Shown here: positions 26,874 through 35,571 of the stretch, piece after piece
Layout: each line of letters opens with the position of its first letter
Position numbering within the stretch: the stretch's first letter is position 1
NCBI GenBank assembly: GCA_021162205.1
Contig: JAGGZE010000085.1
Coordinates: forward strand, 1 to 41,412
Length of the DNA stretch: 41,412 nt
Source of the DNA: a bacterium
GTDB taxonomy: Bacteria; UBP14; UBA6098; B30-G16
Reading direction: 5' to 3'
Notes under the pieces: generated by a model
Database searches by the model: none
What the model was told of the DNA's origin: nothing
The model's input: the letters and a program-made list of their open reading frames with translations, nothing else
Program-made: the position numbers and the translations under genes

Positions 26874-28238
26874 ATGCAGGAGGAAATTGCGAATTATCAG
26901 ATAATAGATGCTCTAAACGATATCGTCAGAGATAAAAATCTCGAGCCCGAAGTCATTCTCGATACACTGAAGGAAGCGCTTATATCGGCAGTGAGGAAAC
27001 GATATGGGACATCCGATAATATCGATGTCGATATCGATCCGGAACTTGGGAAAATAAACATCGTTGCGCATAAGACTGTCGTTACAAGAGTTAGTGAACC
27101 CGCTCTTGAAATTGCGAAATCCGAGGCAAAAAAAATTAGAGCGGATGTCAAGGTCGGCGATATTGTCGATTTAGAACTTAATCCGATAGAATTCGGCAGA
27201 AATGCCATTATGGTCGCAAAACAAAGTCTATTGCAAAAAATCAGAGAAACCGAACGCGAACTTATTTATGCCGATTATAGACATAAAATCGGTGAGATAA
27301 TATCCGGTATGGTATCGAGAATCGAACGCGGGAATTTTATATTTAATCTCGGTAAAACCGAAGGAGTAATTCCCCGCAACGAACAAATTCCCGACGAGCA
27401 TCTTCCGATAGGGAAAACGGCACGAGCTTATGTTAAAGATGTCAAGCGTGAATCCTCGGGGCCACAAATCGTTCTTTCTCGAAGAGCTCCCGAATTTGTT
27501 AAGAAACTTTTCGAGTTCGAAGTCCCTGAAATATACGAGGGTCGAGTGCAAATTGTATCTGTTTCCAGAGAAGCTGGTGAGCGTGCTAAAATAGCGGTAT
27601 ATTCGACAGACGATAGAATCGACCCTGTAGGTGCATGTGTCGGACTCAAGGGAACTCGTGTCCAATCTGTTGTAAAGGAACTTTCGAATGAAAAAATCGA
27701 CATTATACCTTTTTCGCCAGACCCCGAGGTCTTCATTCAAAAAGCATTGGCTCCATCCGAGGTGCTCGAAACTTATCTTTATCCCGATGAACATAAAATT
27801 GTTGTTATAGTTCCCGATGAACAATTATCGCTCGCTATCGGAAAGGGCGGTATAAACGCTCGTCTCGCAGCGAGACTTGTAGGATGGAGACTCACTATTT
27901 TTGGCGAGCAGCAATATAAATCTATCATTACTACACTCGATGAACTGGATATATTCACCGATAAACAAATTCAAGCACTGAAAAAATTCGAGATAGATAA
28001 TATCCAAAAATTATCTCGAATAAAAATCGAACTTTTACGCTCGATACCCGAAATCGGCAATTCAGTCGAAGATATAATAGTAGAAGTTCGCAAAAAGGTC
28101 GATGAACTCGAAGAACGAAATGCGTTCGTTACAAAAGATAAAGTGCTTGAAACATCATTGGAAAAGAAATTTTCTAATGATATTGCGGAAGAAAATGCAA
28201 AAATTGACGATGAAACCGATATCGATGAAACGAAATGA
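26874..28238 (+). CDS. nusA: Transcription termination/antitermination factor NusA (454 aa)
   Basis: NusA binds RNA polymerase and nascent RNA and controls pausing, termination and antitermination. The N-terminal polymerase-binding domain (to about 130) is followed by an S1 domain (EIISGMVSRIERGNFIFNLG), KH1 (DRIDPVGACVGLKGTRVQSV) and KH2 (LAIGKGGINARLAARLVGW). A helix-hairpin-helix-like region follows (DIFTDKQIQALKKFEIDNIQ), then an acidic tail. A GGAGG site precedes the ATG by seven bases. It lies in the conserved order between rimP and infB. Confidence 0.97.
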   Translation: MQEEIANYQIIDALNDIVRDKNLEPEVILDTLKEALISAVRKRYGTSDNIDVDIDPELGKINIVAHKTVVTRVSEPALEIAKSEAKKIRADVKVGDIVDLELNPIEFGRNAIMVAKQSLLQKIRETERELIYADYRHKIGEIISGMVSRIERGNFIFNLGKTEGVIPRNEQIPDEHLPIGKTARAYVKDVKRESSGPQIVLSRRAPEFVKKLFEFEVPEIYEGRVQIVSVSREAGERAKIAVYSTDDRIDPVGACVGLKGTRVQSVVKELSNEKIDIIPFSPDPEVFIQKALAPSEVLETYLYPDEHKIVVIVPDEQLSLAIGKGGINARLAARLVGWRLTIFGEQQYKSIITTLDELDIFTDKQIQALKKFEIDNIQKLSRIKIELLRSIPEIGNSVEDIIVEVRKKVDELEERNAFVTKDKVLETSLEKKFSNDIAEENAKIDDETDIDETK

Positions 28239-28297
28239 TATTTGTAAAATTCGAGTAATATATTTTTTTAATACTCGGTGAAAAGAACGGAGGATAG

Positions 28298-30520
28298 ATG
28301 GCTACAAAGCGGATATATCAGGCAGCGAAAGATTTCGACTTAACGAGTAAGGCACTTGTTCAGCTTTTGCGCGATATGGGTTTCGAGGTTAAGAGCCATA
28401 TGAGTGTTTTCACCGAAAAAATGGCAGAAAGCATTAACCAACGATTGCATAAGGAAAAAGAAAAAGTTAAAAAGAAAGAAGAGAAAAAGGAGAAAATTCA
28501 GCGTGCTGCCGAGGTAAAGAGCGAAATAGGCAAATATAAAAAGCATAAAAAACGCCGAAAGAAGAAAAAAAATAAGGGGCACGATTATGCGGTGGAAATG
28601 CGAAAACTCGAGGCCGAACGGAGAAAACGAAGAGAAGAATTACTTAAAACTATCACAAAAGAAAAAGTTACCGATTCGGTGAAAAAAACACTCGCTCAAC
28701 TTTCCCAAACGAAAAAAAAGAAAAAGTATCATCGCAAAGCAGAGATTATCGAAGAGAAAATCACAGACCCTGATATTTTGCAGGTTCACGAATTTTTAAC
28801 GACACAGGAATTGGCGAAAAGACTCGATATCCCGCCAACCGAACTTGTCGGTTATTGTTTCAAGGAACTCGGGATTATGGTAACATTGAATCAGCGTCTC
28901 GATTTCGATACGATTTCGCTTATTGCAGAATCATTCGAGAAAAAAATTGAAAAAATATCTCCCGAGGCAGAAGAAATTATCGAGGAAGAAGAGGAAGATG
29001 AAACCAAATTAGTTCAACGAACACCTGTGGTTACGGTTATGGGGCATGTCGACCATGGTAAAACCACTCTATTAGATTACATTCGCAAATCGAAAGTCGT
29101 CGCAGGCGAAATGGGCGGAATCACACAGCATGTCGGTGCTTATACAGTCGAAACAGAATATGGTGTTATAACATTTATCGATACCCCTGGACATCGGGCT
29201 TTCACTGCGATGCGTGCGCGAGGAGCTCAGATAACCGATATCGTTGTGCTTGTGGTCGATTGGAAAGATGGTGTGATGCCGCAGACAAAAGAGGCGATAA
29301 GCCACGCAAATGCCGCTGGAGTCCCTATAATTATCGCTATAAACAAAATGGATTTGCCGGGTGCATCGACAGATAAAGTAATGCAACAGCTTTCAGAATT
29401 GGGACTTACTTGCGACCAATGGGGCGGCGATACGCTTTGCGTGCAAATTTCTGCTGTTAATGGAATGGGCATCGAAACTCTTATCGAATATATAATTTTG
29501 CAGGCAGAATTGCTCGAACTAAAAGCGAATCCGAACAAACCCGCGAGAGGTGTCGTTATCGAGGCGAAACTCGACAAAGGACGCGGTCCAATCGCTACCG
29601 TGCTTATTCGGCAAGGGACACTTTACAAGGGCGATTCTTTTGTTGTCGGAGTGCATTCTGGAAAAGTTAGAAACCTTTTCGATGAACGAGGAAAAATACT
29701 CGACAACGCAGGTCTGTCTCGTCCTGTGCGAATTATCGGTATCGATGGTGTGCCGACGGCGGGAGATAGTTTCTTCGTTGTCGAATCTGAAAAAGTTGCG
29801 AATGAAATATCATCTCAGCGAAGAACAATCAGGGAACAACAGGAAAGATACCGTGTTCAGAAAGTTTCTCTTCAAGATTTTTATCAAAAAGTCGAGGATG
29901 GCAAACAAAAATCGCTTCGAGTAATCCTTAAAGGCGATGTCGGCGGTTCTATCGAGGCTATTGCCGATATGCTCGCTAAAAGTGGAAATGAAAATATTAA
30001 AGTCGATGTTATTCATCTCGGTGTCGGCGCTATCACAGAAAACGATATCCTTCTCGCTGCGGCATCGGGCGGTATCGTTATCGGATTTAATTCGAAACCC
30101 GATGCACGAGCACGGGAAATCGCATATAGAGAAAAGGTCGAAATTAGAATATATAGCGTTATTTATGACATCGAGAACGATATTAAAAAAGCTCTCGAGG
30201 GTATGCTCGAACCCGAAGTCCACGAGGAATATCTTGGCAATGCGGAAATCTTAAAGGTTTTCAAGGTTTCCGGCAGTGGAAAAATCGCAGGTTTAATGAT
30301 TAATGAAGGTGTTGCTCGCAAGGGTGCTAATGTCAGAATTATCAGAGATGGCGAAGTTATCGGCAATGGCATAATCACCGATATCAGAAGATTTAAGGAC
30401 CAGGTTAAAGAGGTTATCGCCGGACTCGAATGCGGAATTATGATAGATGGTTTCAAGGATTATCAAGCTGAAGATAAACTCGAAATATTTGAAAAAATTA
30501 AAATTAAACAAACCCTGTGA
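28298..30520 (+). CDS. infB: Translation initiation factor IF-2 (740 aa)
   Basis: This GTPase brings initiator tRNA to the 30S subunit. An IF2-N domain (about 1-50) is followed by a Lys/Glu-rich linker (50-150), a second IF2-N-like domain (about 165-225), the G domain with GHVDHGKT at 249-256, DTPGH and NKMD, and then domains II to IV (KGDVGGSIEAI; GSGKIAGLMINEG). The segment after the G3 motif reads VVDWKDGVMPQT, where most bacteria have VVAADDGVMPQT. The size is that of a compact IF-2. AGGAGGATAG-type spacing gives a strong ribosome binding site. Confidence 0.97.
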   Translation: MATKRIYQAAKDFDLTSKALVQLLRDMGFEVKSHMSVFTEKMAESINQRLHKEKEKVKKKEEKKEKIQRAAEVKSEIGKYKKHKKRRKKKKNKGHDYAVEMRKLEAERRKRREELLKTITKEKVTDSVKKTLAQLSQTKKKKKYHRKAEIIEEKITDPDILQVHEFLTTQELAKRLDIPPTELVGYCFKELGIMVTLNQRLDFDTISLIAESFEKKIEKISPEAEEIIEEEEEDETKLVQRTPVVTVMGHVDHGKTTLLDYIRKSKVVAGEMGGITQHVGAYTVETEYGVITFIDTPGHRAFTAMRARGAQITDIVVLVVDWKDGVMPQTKEAISHANAAGVPIIIAINKMDLPGASTDKVMQQLSELGLTCDQWGGDTLCVQISAVNGMGIETLIEYIILQAELLELKANPNKPARGVVIEAKLDKGRGPIATVLIRQGTLYKGDSFVVGVHSGKVRNLFDERGKILDNAGLSRPVRIIGIDGVPTAGDSFFVVESEKVANEISSQRRTIREQQERYRVQKVSLQDFYQKVEDGKQKSLRVILKGDVGGSIEAIADMLAKSGNENIKVDVIHLGVGAITENDILLAAASGGIVIGFNSKPDARAREIAYREKVEIRIYSVIYDIENDIKKALEGMLEPEVHEEYLGNAEILKVFKVSGSGKIAGLMINEGVARKGANVRIIRDGEVIGNGIITDIRRFKDQVKEVIAGLECGIMIDGFKDYQAEDKLEIFEKIKIKQTL

Positions 30521-30612
30521 ATGTAATAGTTACTTGTAGAAAATACCTCCCGATGTCGATTTATATTGTATTCATTTTTCATTGATAATTTTACATTTTT
30601 CATTTAATAATT

Positions 30613-30894
30613 ATGATTATCGGTTCGAGAATTTTCGACCTGCACATACCGGGATGCAGGTCATTGAAAGAAAAACGAGCGGTGATAAAATCTTTGCGTG
30701 AAAGATTGCGGACAAGATTCAATATCTCTGTGGCTGAAATCGAGCATCAAAATCTTTGGCAGCGCTCGACAATAGCTATCGTTGCAGTCAACCAAAGCAG
30801 AGCATATATCGATGGACTATTCGACAAAATTCTCACTCTCATCGAACTGGAAAAGCGAATTGTAATCATAAATATCGAGACGGAGTTTCTATAA
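30613..30894 (+). CDS. DUF503/YlxP-like protein (93 aa)
   Basis: The sequence fits the DUF503 family found between infB and rbfA in many bacteria: PGCRSLKEKRAVIKSLRERLRTRFNISVAEIEHQNLWQRSTIAIVAV. The fold is ferredoxin-like, and its role is thought to be linked to ribosome assembly but is not settled. Its TAA overlaps the ATG of rbfA (TAATG), so the two are translationally coupled. No Shine-Dalgarno is visible upstream. Confidence 0.85.
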   Translation: MIIGSRIFDLHIPGCRSLKEKRAVIKSLRERLRTRFNISVAEIEHQNLWQRSTIAIVAVNQSRAYIDGLFDKILTLIELEKRIVIINIETEFL

Positions 30895-31250
30895 TGCAGA
30901 AAAAAACATCGAAAAGATTGAAGCAGGTTTCGAGTTTGATGGCTCAAATTATAAGTGAAATCGTTCAGAATGAGCTTTCAGACCCGCGCATTTCAGGGAT
31001 TGTTACTATTACGGGAGTTCATATTTCAGCCGATTTAAAAAATGCAGTGGTATATTTCAGCACACTCGGCGACAGCAATGCCTGGAATTCTATTGAAAAG
31101 GGACTCAATAAAGCGAGCGGGCGAATTCAACAGCTTTTATCTCAAAAAATCGTCCTTAAAGTTACACCGAAACTTCGTTTTCTCCCCGACCATACTATAG
31201 AAACGGCACAGCGAATAGAACAAATTCTCGATGAAAATATTTCTGAATAA
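30894..31250 (+). CDS. rbfA: Ribosome-binding factor A (118 aa)
   Basis: RbfA matures the 5' end of 16S rRNA in the 30S subunit. The sequence has the expected RLKQVSSLMAQIISEIVQNELSDPRI opening and the KH-type core with VHISADLKNAVVYFS and LKVTPKLRFLPDHTIE. The start is set by the TAATG overlap with the upstream stop; the frame is open further upstream, but that stretch lies over DUF503. The next gene begins eight bases downstream. Confidence 0.95.
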   Translation: MQKKTSKRLKQVSSLMAQIISEIVQNELSDPRISGIVTITGVHISADLKNAVVYFSTLGDSNAWNSIEKGLNKASGRIQQLLSQKIVLKVTPKLRFLPDHTIETAQRIEQILDENISE

Positions 31251-31258
31251 ACAATAAA

Positions 31259-32224
31259 ATGGATAAAATACCAGAAAAACTCATCGATTTAATCGAGAAA
31301 AGCGATTCACTCGTATTGCTTTCACACAAAAATTCGGATGGAGATTCGCTTGGAAGTGTGATAGCACTCGAACGAGTGCTTTCAAAAATCGGCAAACATA
31401 TATATGTTCCAGCTCCTGTGGTGTTCCCGCAGAGGTATTCTTTTATGCACAAATACTCGAATGGCTGGGGGAATGTTCCCGATAAAATCGATGCTTTGCT
31501 CGCTGTCGATTGCTCGACCGCCGATAGAATCGATTGGGGCGATTTTGAAAAACCCGATAATGTTCCATTCGCAAATATAGACCATCACGATGGCAATAAC
31601 AATTTCGGCGATATAAATTGGGTGAATCCATCGGCTCCTGCCGCAGGAACTATGGTTTATAAACTTATTCGCTCGCTCGATGCCCCTATCGATAAAGAAA
31701 CAGCGAGTTCGCTGTATGTTGCGATTATGACAGATACGGGAAGATTTTCATTCAATAATACTAATTCCGATGCCTTAAAAATTGCAGGCGAACTTGTCGA
31801 GTTCGGCGCCGAGCCAAAATTTTTAACAACCAATATCTATTTCAATTTCTCTGAGGGTTATCTGCGAAATATCGGAATCGCATTGTTCAATTCCCGAAGT
31901 TTCCACAGAGGAAGAATATTATTTTTGACTCTCGATAGAGCTGCGATGCTTAGTTTCTCGACATCCCCCGAGGATTCCGAAGGAATTATAGATTTTGCGA
32001 TGTCGGTGCGAAATGTCGATGTAGCGGCATTATTTAAGGAAATCGCTCCTAATAATATTCGAGTTTCATTCCGCAGTCGAAGAGGAATAAATATTGCTAA
32101 AGTTGCTGAATATTTCGATGGCGGCGGTCATCCAAATGCCGCAGGATGCACTATTTTAAGTAATCTTGTTATGGCTCAAACCGCTGTATTGGAGAATATT
32201 CGGAAATTGCTCGGATATAGATGA
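31259..32224 (+). CDS. nrnA: DHH/DHHA1 phosphoesterase, NrnA-like nanoRNase/pAp phosphatase (321 aa)
   Basis: NrnA degrades short oligoribonucleotides and dephosphorylates 3'-phosphoadenosine 5'-phosphate. The metal-binding residues are present: H23/D27/D29 (HKNSDGDSLGS), D84 (VDCSTADR) and the DHH motif at 108-110. The DHHA1 substrate-binding motif GGGHPNAAG is near 290. Length and position after rbfA match the usual gene order. A DHH enzyme for cyclic-di-AMP or pGpG is possible, which would be notable because a GGDEF protein is encoded 12 kb away. Confidence 0.9.
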   Translation: MDKIPEKLIDLIEKSDSLVLLSHKNSDGDSLGSVIALERVLSKIGKHIYVPAPVVFPQRYSFMHKYSNGWGNVPDKIDALLAVDCSTADRIDWGDFEKPDNVPFANIDHHDGNNNFGDINWVNPSAPAAGTMVYKLIRSLDAPIDKETASSLYVAIMTDTGRFSFNNTNSDALKIAGELVEFGAEPKFLTTNIYFNFSEGYLRNIGIALFNSRSFHRGRILFLTLDRAAMLSFSTSPEDSEGIIDFAMSVRNVDVAALFKEIAPNNIRVSFRSRRGINIAKVAEYFDGGGHPNAAGCTILSNLVMAQTAVLENIRKLLGYR

Positions 32225-32247
32225 TTTCAAAATAAGCGAGGATAAAA

Positions 32248-32529
32248 ATGATATTAAAAGATGAAAACACAATAGTTTGTCGATGTGAGGATATCACTCT
32301 CGCCGAGATTCGCGATGCAATCGAAAGAGGTTATACCGAATTCGAGGAACTTAAAAGATACCTTCGTGTCGGAATGGGACCCTGTCAAGGAAGAACCTGC
32401 ACTCCGATAATCCGACGAGAACTCGCAAAATATCTCGGCAAATCGCCCGCAGATATTAAAATACCGACCAAGCGTCCACCTATCGTAAATGTTCTTTTGG
32501 GAGCAATCGATGCAGGACGGGAGAAATAG
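32248..32529 (+). CDS. BFD-like [2Fe-2S]-binding protein (93 aa)
   Basis: Four cysteines in the BFD pattern (C11/C13 in CRCED; C46/C51 in GPCQGRTC) form a [2Fe-2S] site. The tail PTKRPPIVNVLLGAID matches the C termini of BFD domains that accompany FAD-dependent amine, proline or sarcosine dehydrogenases and HcnA/SoxA-like subunits. Normally the FAD subunit gene is adjacent; here the gene stands alone at the end of the ribosome-assembly operon, 23 bases after nrnA, followed by a terminator. GAGG precedes the ATG. Confidence 0.8.
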   Translation: MILKDENTIVCRCEDITLAEIRDAIERGYTEFEELKRYLRVGMGPCQGRTCTPIIRRELAKYLGKSPADIKIPTKRPPIVNVLLGAIDAGREK

Positions 32530-32605
32530 TGATTAGTTTGGGAAACAATTATCAATGTAGAATTATCAATTAACAATGAAAAATGAACCAGGCACCGCAC
32601 TCATT

Positions 32606-32625
32606 AGAGCCGTTCGGCTCTTTTT
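32606..32625 (+). terminator. Intrinsic terminator of the plus-strand operon
   Basis: AGAGCC (32606-32611) and GGCTCT (32616-32621) close a GTTC loop and run into a T tract (to 32625). It lies 77 bases after the last plus-strand gene, in the convergent region. Confidence 0.8.
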
Positions 32626-32653
32626 AATGGGTTTGAAAACTTTGATAACGCAG

Positions 32654-32722
32654 GCGTTGCAGGGAATGTCCCGACTTGTCGGGACAGGAAAGCAACGCAC
32701 AAAAAACACCCGAATGGGTGTT
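32654..32722 (-). repeat. Composite palindromic element, copy D, with terminator stem at the stop codon
   Basis: Read on the minus strand: AACACCC-ATTC-GGGTGTT (32722-32705), whose stem overlaps the TAA of the lipoprotein gene and runs into T6; then GTGCGTTGC (32700-32692), TTTCCTGTCCCGAC-AA-GTCGGGACA, and the closing arm GCAACGC (32660-32654). Inner and outer stems are perfect at nine and seven bases. The first stem is an intrinsic terminator for the minus-strand cluster; the second is an extra double hairpin found at all copies. Confidence 0.75.
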
Positions 32723-33188
32723 AGTCGCTTATGATGAGGAGTGAATTTTCGATACCATTCTCGAAATCTTTAAGTGGATTATTTGGGTCCTCGACCCAAC
32801 TCGCTCCTTGGTCGATTACAAATTTATACTGGTATCTTCCCGATGGCAGTGGCAGAACGATTTCCCATATTCCGTCTTTATTGTCGTCTCGCATAATACC
32901 GGCAGATGGGTCGAATCGGTCGTATTCTTTGGTCCCGCACCAGCCATTGAAATTACCTGCGAGATTCATATAGTGTGCTGCTTTATTCTCATACTGGAAA
33001 ATTATATAGTGCATATTTTTCCCTGCGGAACTCATTTTGGCGGTATCATCGATAATACCGGAATATTTCGAGACATCGATTTCGTGAGGTGGTCGAAGTC
33101 GATTTTTAATTAAATTCCCGACACATCCAGTAATCGAAAATATCAGTAATACTGTAATAATAATTTTGCCGGTCGATATATACTTCAT
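32721..33188 (-). CDS. Lipoprotein with AMPK-beta-type glycogen-binding domain (155 aa)
   Basis: The lipoprotein signal has lipobox SITGC (Cys22). Residues about 60-153 form a CBM48/AMPK1-CBM early-set domain. The glucan-contact positions known from AMPK-beta (W100, K126, W133, N150) are all kept: W83 in GNFNGW, K122 in YQYKFVID, W131 in SWVEDP and N148 in GIENSLL. It should therefore bind an alpha-1,4-glucan at the membrane surface. It is last in the minus cluster, 16 bases after the CBM-barrel gene, with GGGGTGA before the ATG and a terminator at its stop codon. There is no enzyme domain. Confidence 0.8.
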   Translation of the reverse strand: MKYISTGKIIITVLLIFSITGCVGNLIKNRLRPPHEIDVSKYSGIIDDTAKMSSAGKNMHYIIFQYENKAAHYMNLAGNFNGWCGTKEYDRFDPSAGIMRDDNKDGIWEIVLPLPSGRYQYKFVIDQGASWVEDPNNPLKDFENGIENSLLIISD

Positions 33189-33204
33189 TGTTCACCCCGA
33201 TATA

Positions 33205-35559
33205 TTAAAATCTCACACTTGCGAATAAATTTATTCCTTGAAACAGCGACATTCGTTCGAGTGCATCGATATACGATATTCCATTGTCGGACATCGTATC
33301 GTAAATCCATTCGGTTCTTCCTGTATATTGCCCTCGCAGATTATATGGACGCACGCCTGTGGAAATCTCGAATGAAATTCCATTTTTCGGTTCGTATAGA
33401 AATGCAAAATACGGTGCAAGAATCGATTTATCGACAATAGCTGTCGAATCGGTTATCTCGACACCGGAAACATAATCCTGTTTAATTTTTTTGTATAGAA
33501 TATCTCCCTCGACTGCAAATTTCTTCGTCAGATAGAATTTCGTATTGAAAATCAAATCGATTCCACTGAATTTCAATCGTTCGCTATCGCATTCCCCCGA
33601 TGAAATTATCGCCATCGATTTCAGCATCAATCTTTTATCGAATAAATTCAATTTAATATCGGGAGCGACACCGATATAATTATAATCGTCCTTATTTTTC
33701 TCATCGAATCCCTCGATATTCGCAGAAACAATTTTTCTATCGAATCCGACAGCACCTGAGAATTTAGTTCTATCGAATTTGCTCATCGTTTGGAATTCCA
33801 ATGTCGGTCGTCCTGTCGAACCATCGTTATGCTGTGGAATTATATATGTCTGGTTGCTGTCCATCGGGTCGTAATGCTCGATTTCAGCGGAACTTTGCAC
33901 ATAGAAATTCTTTGGCAGTTCGATTTTCAAACCGCCGCCGGCAATATATCCATTTTGCGTGCCGAGAGTTATATCCAATGTGGAATCGCCTGTGTTATCG
34001 TGATTTTCACGATTGCCGGCATCGATACTCGAACGATAATTCCAATTTATAAATTCACCATATAGCGAAATGAAATGAATCGGCACGATTGTCAAATCTC
34101 CACCGATACCTGTTTCGAGTGCTCCGAGGTCGAGCCAATCGGAATGAAGATTATGGTTGTCGTAAATCGAATCGAATAAGCTGTATGTTATCTCGGATGT
34201 CGGAAGCCACAACTGGTCTCGGTCGATTCTGAAATCTATTGCAGGCGATATGAAACCGAAATCGTTCGAGATTCTTCCAGCGAATACATCGGTGCCGTAA
34301 TCAGAAAAATCTGTCGGCTTATCGGCTCGAGCAACAGTTCTCATCCAGAAACCGACAGGTCTTCGCCCGAACCGATTTGAGAAATCGAGCGGGTCGGTAT
34401 CGAGTGTCCAATCTTCGAACACATTCCCAGCGAGTAAATTTACATTCGTTCCTTTGAAAATCGTTCTTTTCACAGTCGTTCCGAAAATGATTCCAGCGCA
34501 TCCAAGCCCGAATTTCTGCGGTTTCTCGAATGTGGGTTCATCATATTTATAATCGCCGACAAGTCCGAGCGGGTCACCGAGTATAAATATTTCTCTGTTA
34601 TAAAAGCCATCGAGTGCGAAATCTTGCGTGTTCAGTGAAATCCCGACAGAATCTATATGCAGATGAGCTTCATAAATTTTTTCGGCATCGAAAGTATTTA
34701 CATCGAACGAGCCGAATGCAGCGACACCCTCGGCAACATTAACCCGCAGGTTTATATCGACTTTGGCAAGCGGACGATAAAGTTTCCATCGATTGTCACC
34801 GTAGTATCCTCCTGGAAGGTCTCTATCGCGGAAAGTGAGCATATTAGTTACGAAAAGCCCGCTGAACAAAATCCGCGACGATGCAGTCGAATTGGGAAGC
34901 TTTTTCGCACCATCCGGATAAACTGCTGTGCCATCGCTGGCGATTTTAATGACCGAGTTGCCGAAATCTCCTCGCACAGTAGGATTCATCGGGTCGGTTG
35001 TCCAGTTGCCATCGACAACGAACTTATACTCGTATTCGCCGGGTTTCAGTTCGATTTTAGCGAACCAATTGCCATCGGATTGTTTTGTCATCTCTATTCC
35101 AGTGGGATTCCAATCTGTGAAATCGCCGGTAAGAGAAACCTCGCGAGCATCTGGGTCGAAATATGTGAACACTGCCTTGCCTTCGCTCGTTTTGGGTTTA
35201 TTCGATTCTGATTGAACTTTTTGCCCGACCGGTAAAACCTCGACAATCGAATTTATCCCGCCGTAGCCGTCATCTATTTTCTCGGGATTGTCGGTATCCT
35301 CTTTCCAGTTGCCATCGACAACGAATTTATATTGATATTTACCCGGTTTCAGTTCGATAACCGTTCGGAAAACACCGTCATCGCCCTTTTTAAGTTCATT
35401 AGCATCCTGCGACCAGTTATTGAAACTGCCACCGATATAAACCGTTTTCGCCGATGGGTCGGAGTATGTGAACTCGACTCCCTTGTCGGTGATTTCATAT
35501 CCCGCAAAAAGTAGGGAAAACACTTGTATTATAGTTATTATTATGAGAACTATTTTCAT
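33205..35559 (-). CDS. Outer-membrane beta-barrel with two N-terminal glycogen-binding domains (784 aa)
   Basis: A signal peptide (1-19) leads into two tandem AMPK1-CBM/CBM48 domains, about 21-108 and 128-206. Both keep the AMPK-beta glucan contacts: W49/K78/W85/N103 and W150/K179/W186/N201. From about 225 to the end, the sequence alternates amphipathic strands and polar turns and stops in Phe (NLFASVRF), the outer-membrane barrel signature. There is no TonB box or plug domain, so it is not a SusC-type transporter. The likely arrangement is a barrel with glucan-binding domains on the periplasmic or outer face. AAGGGAGAT precedes the ATG. The downstream lipoprotein carries a third domain of the same type. 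Confidence 0.75.
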   Translation of the reverse strand: MKIVLIIITIIQVFSLLFAGYEITDKGVEFTYSDPSAKTVYIGGSFNNWSQDANELKKGDDGVFRTVIELKPGKYQYKFVVDGNWKEDTDNPEKIDDGYGGINSIVEVLPVGQKVQSESNKPKTSEGKAVFTYFDPDAREVSLTGDFTDWNPTGIEMTKQSDGNWFAKIELKPGEYEYKFVVDGNWTTDPMNPTVRGDFGNSVIKIASDGTAVYPDGAKKLPNSTASSRILFSGLFVTNMLTFRDRDLPGGYYGDNRWKLYRPLAKVDINLRVNVAEGVAAFGSFDVNTFDAEKIYEAHLHIDSVGISLNTQDFALDGFYNREIFILGDPLGLVGDYKYDEPTFEKPQKFGLGCAGIIFGTTVKRTIFKGTNVNLLAGNVFEDWTLDTDPLDFSNRFGRRPVGFWMRTVARADKPTDFSDYGTDVFAGRISNDFGFISPAIDFRIDRDQLWLPTSEITYSLFDSIYDNHNLHSDWLDLGALETGIGGDLTIVPIHFISLYGEFINWNYRSSIDAGNRENHDNTGDSTLDITLGTQNGYIAGGGLKIELPKNFYVQSSAEIEHYDPMDSNQTYIIPQHNDGSTGRPTLEFQTMSKFDRTKFSGAVGFDRKIVSANIEGFDEKNKDDYNYIGVAPDIKLNLFDKRLMLKSMAIISSGECDSERLKFSGIDLIFNTKFYLTKKFAVEGDILYKKIKQDYVSGVEITDSTAIVDKSILAPYFAFLYEPKNGISFEISTGVRPYNLRGQYTGRTEWIYDTMSDNGISYIDALERMSLFQGINLFASVRF

Positions 35560-35571
35560 ATTATATCTCCC

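Noticed and set aside
28440-28760. Homopurine A/G-rich tract in infB as a regulatory or structural DNA element
   Set aside because: It is explained by the Lys/Glu-rich linker normal for IF-2.
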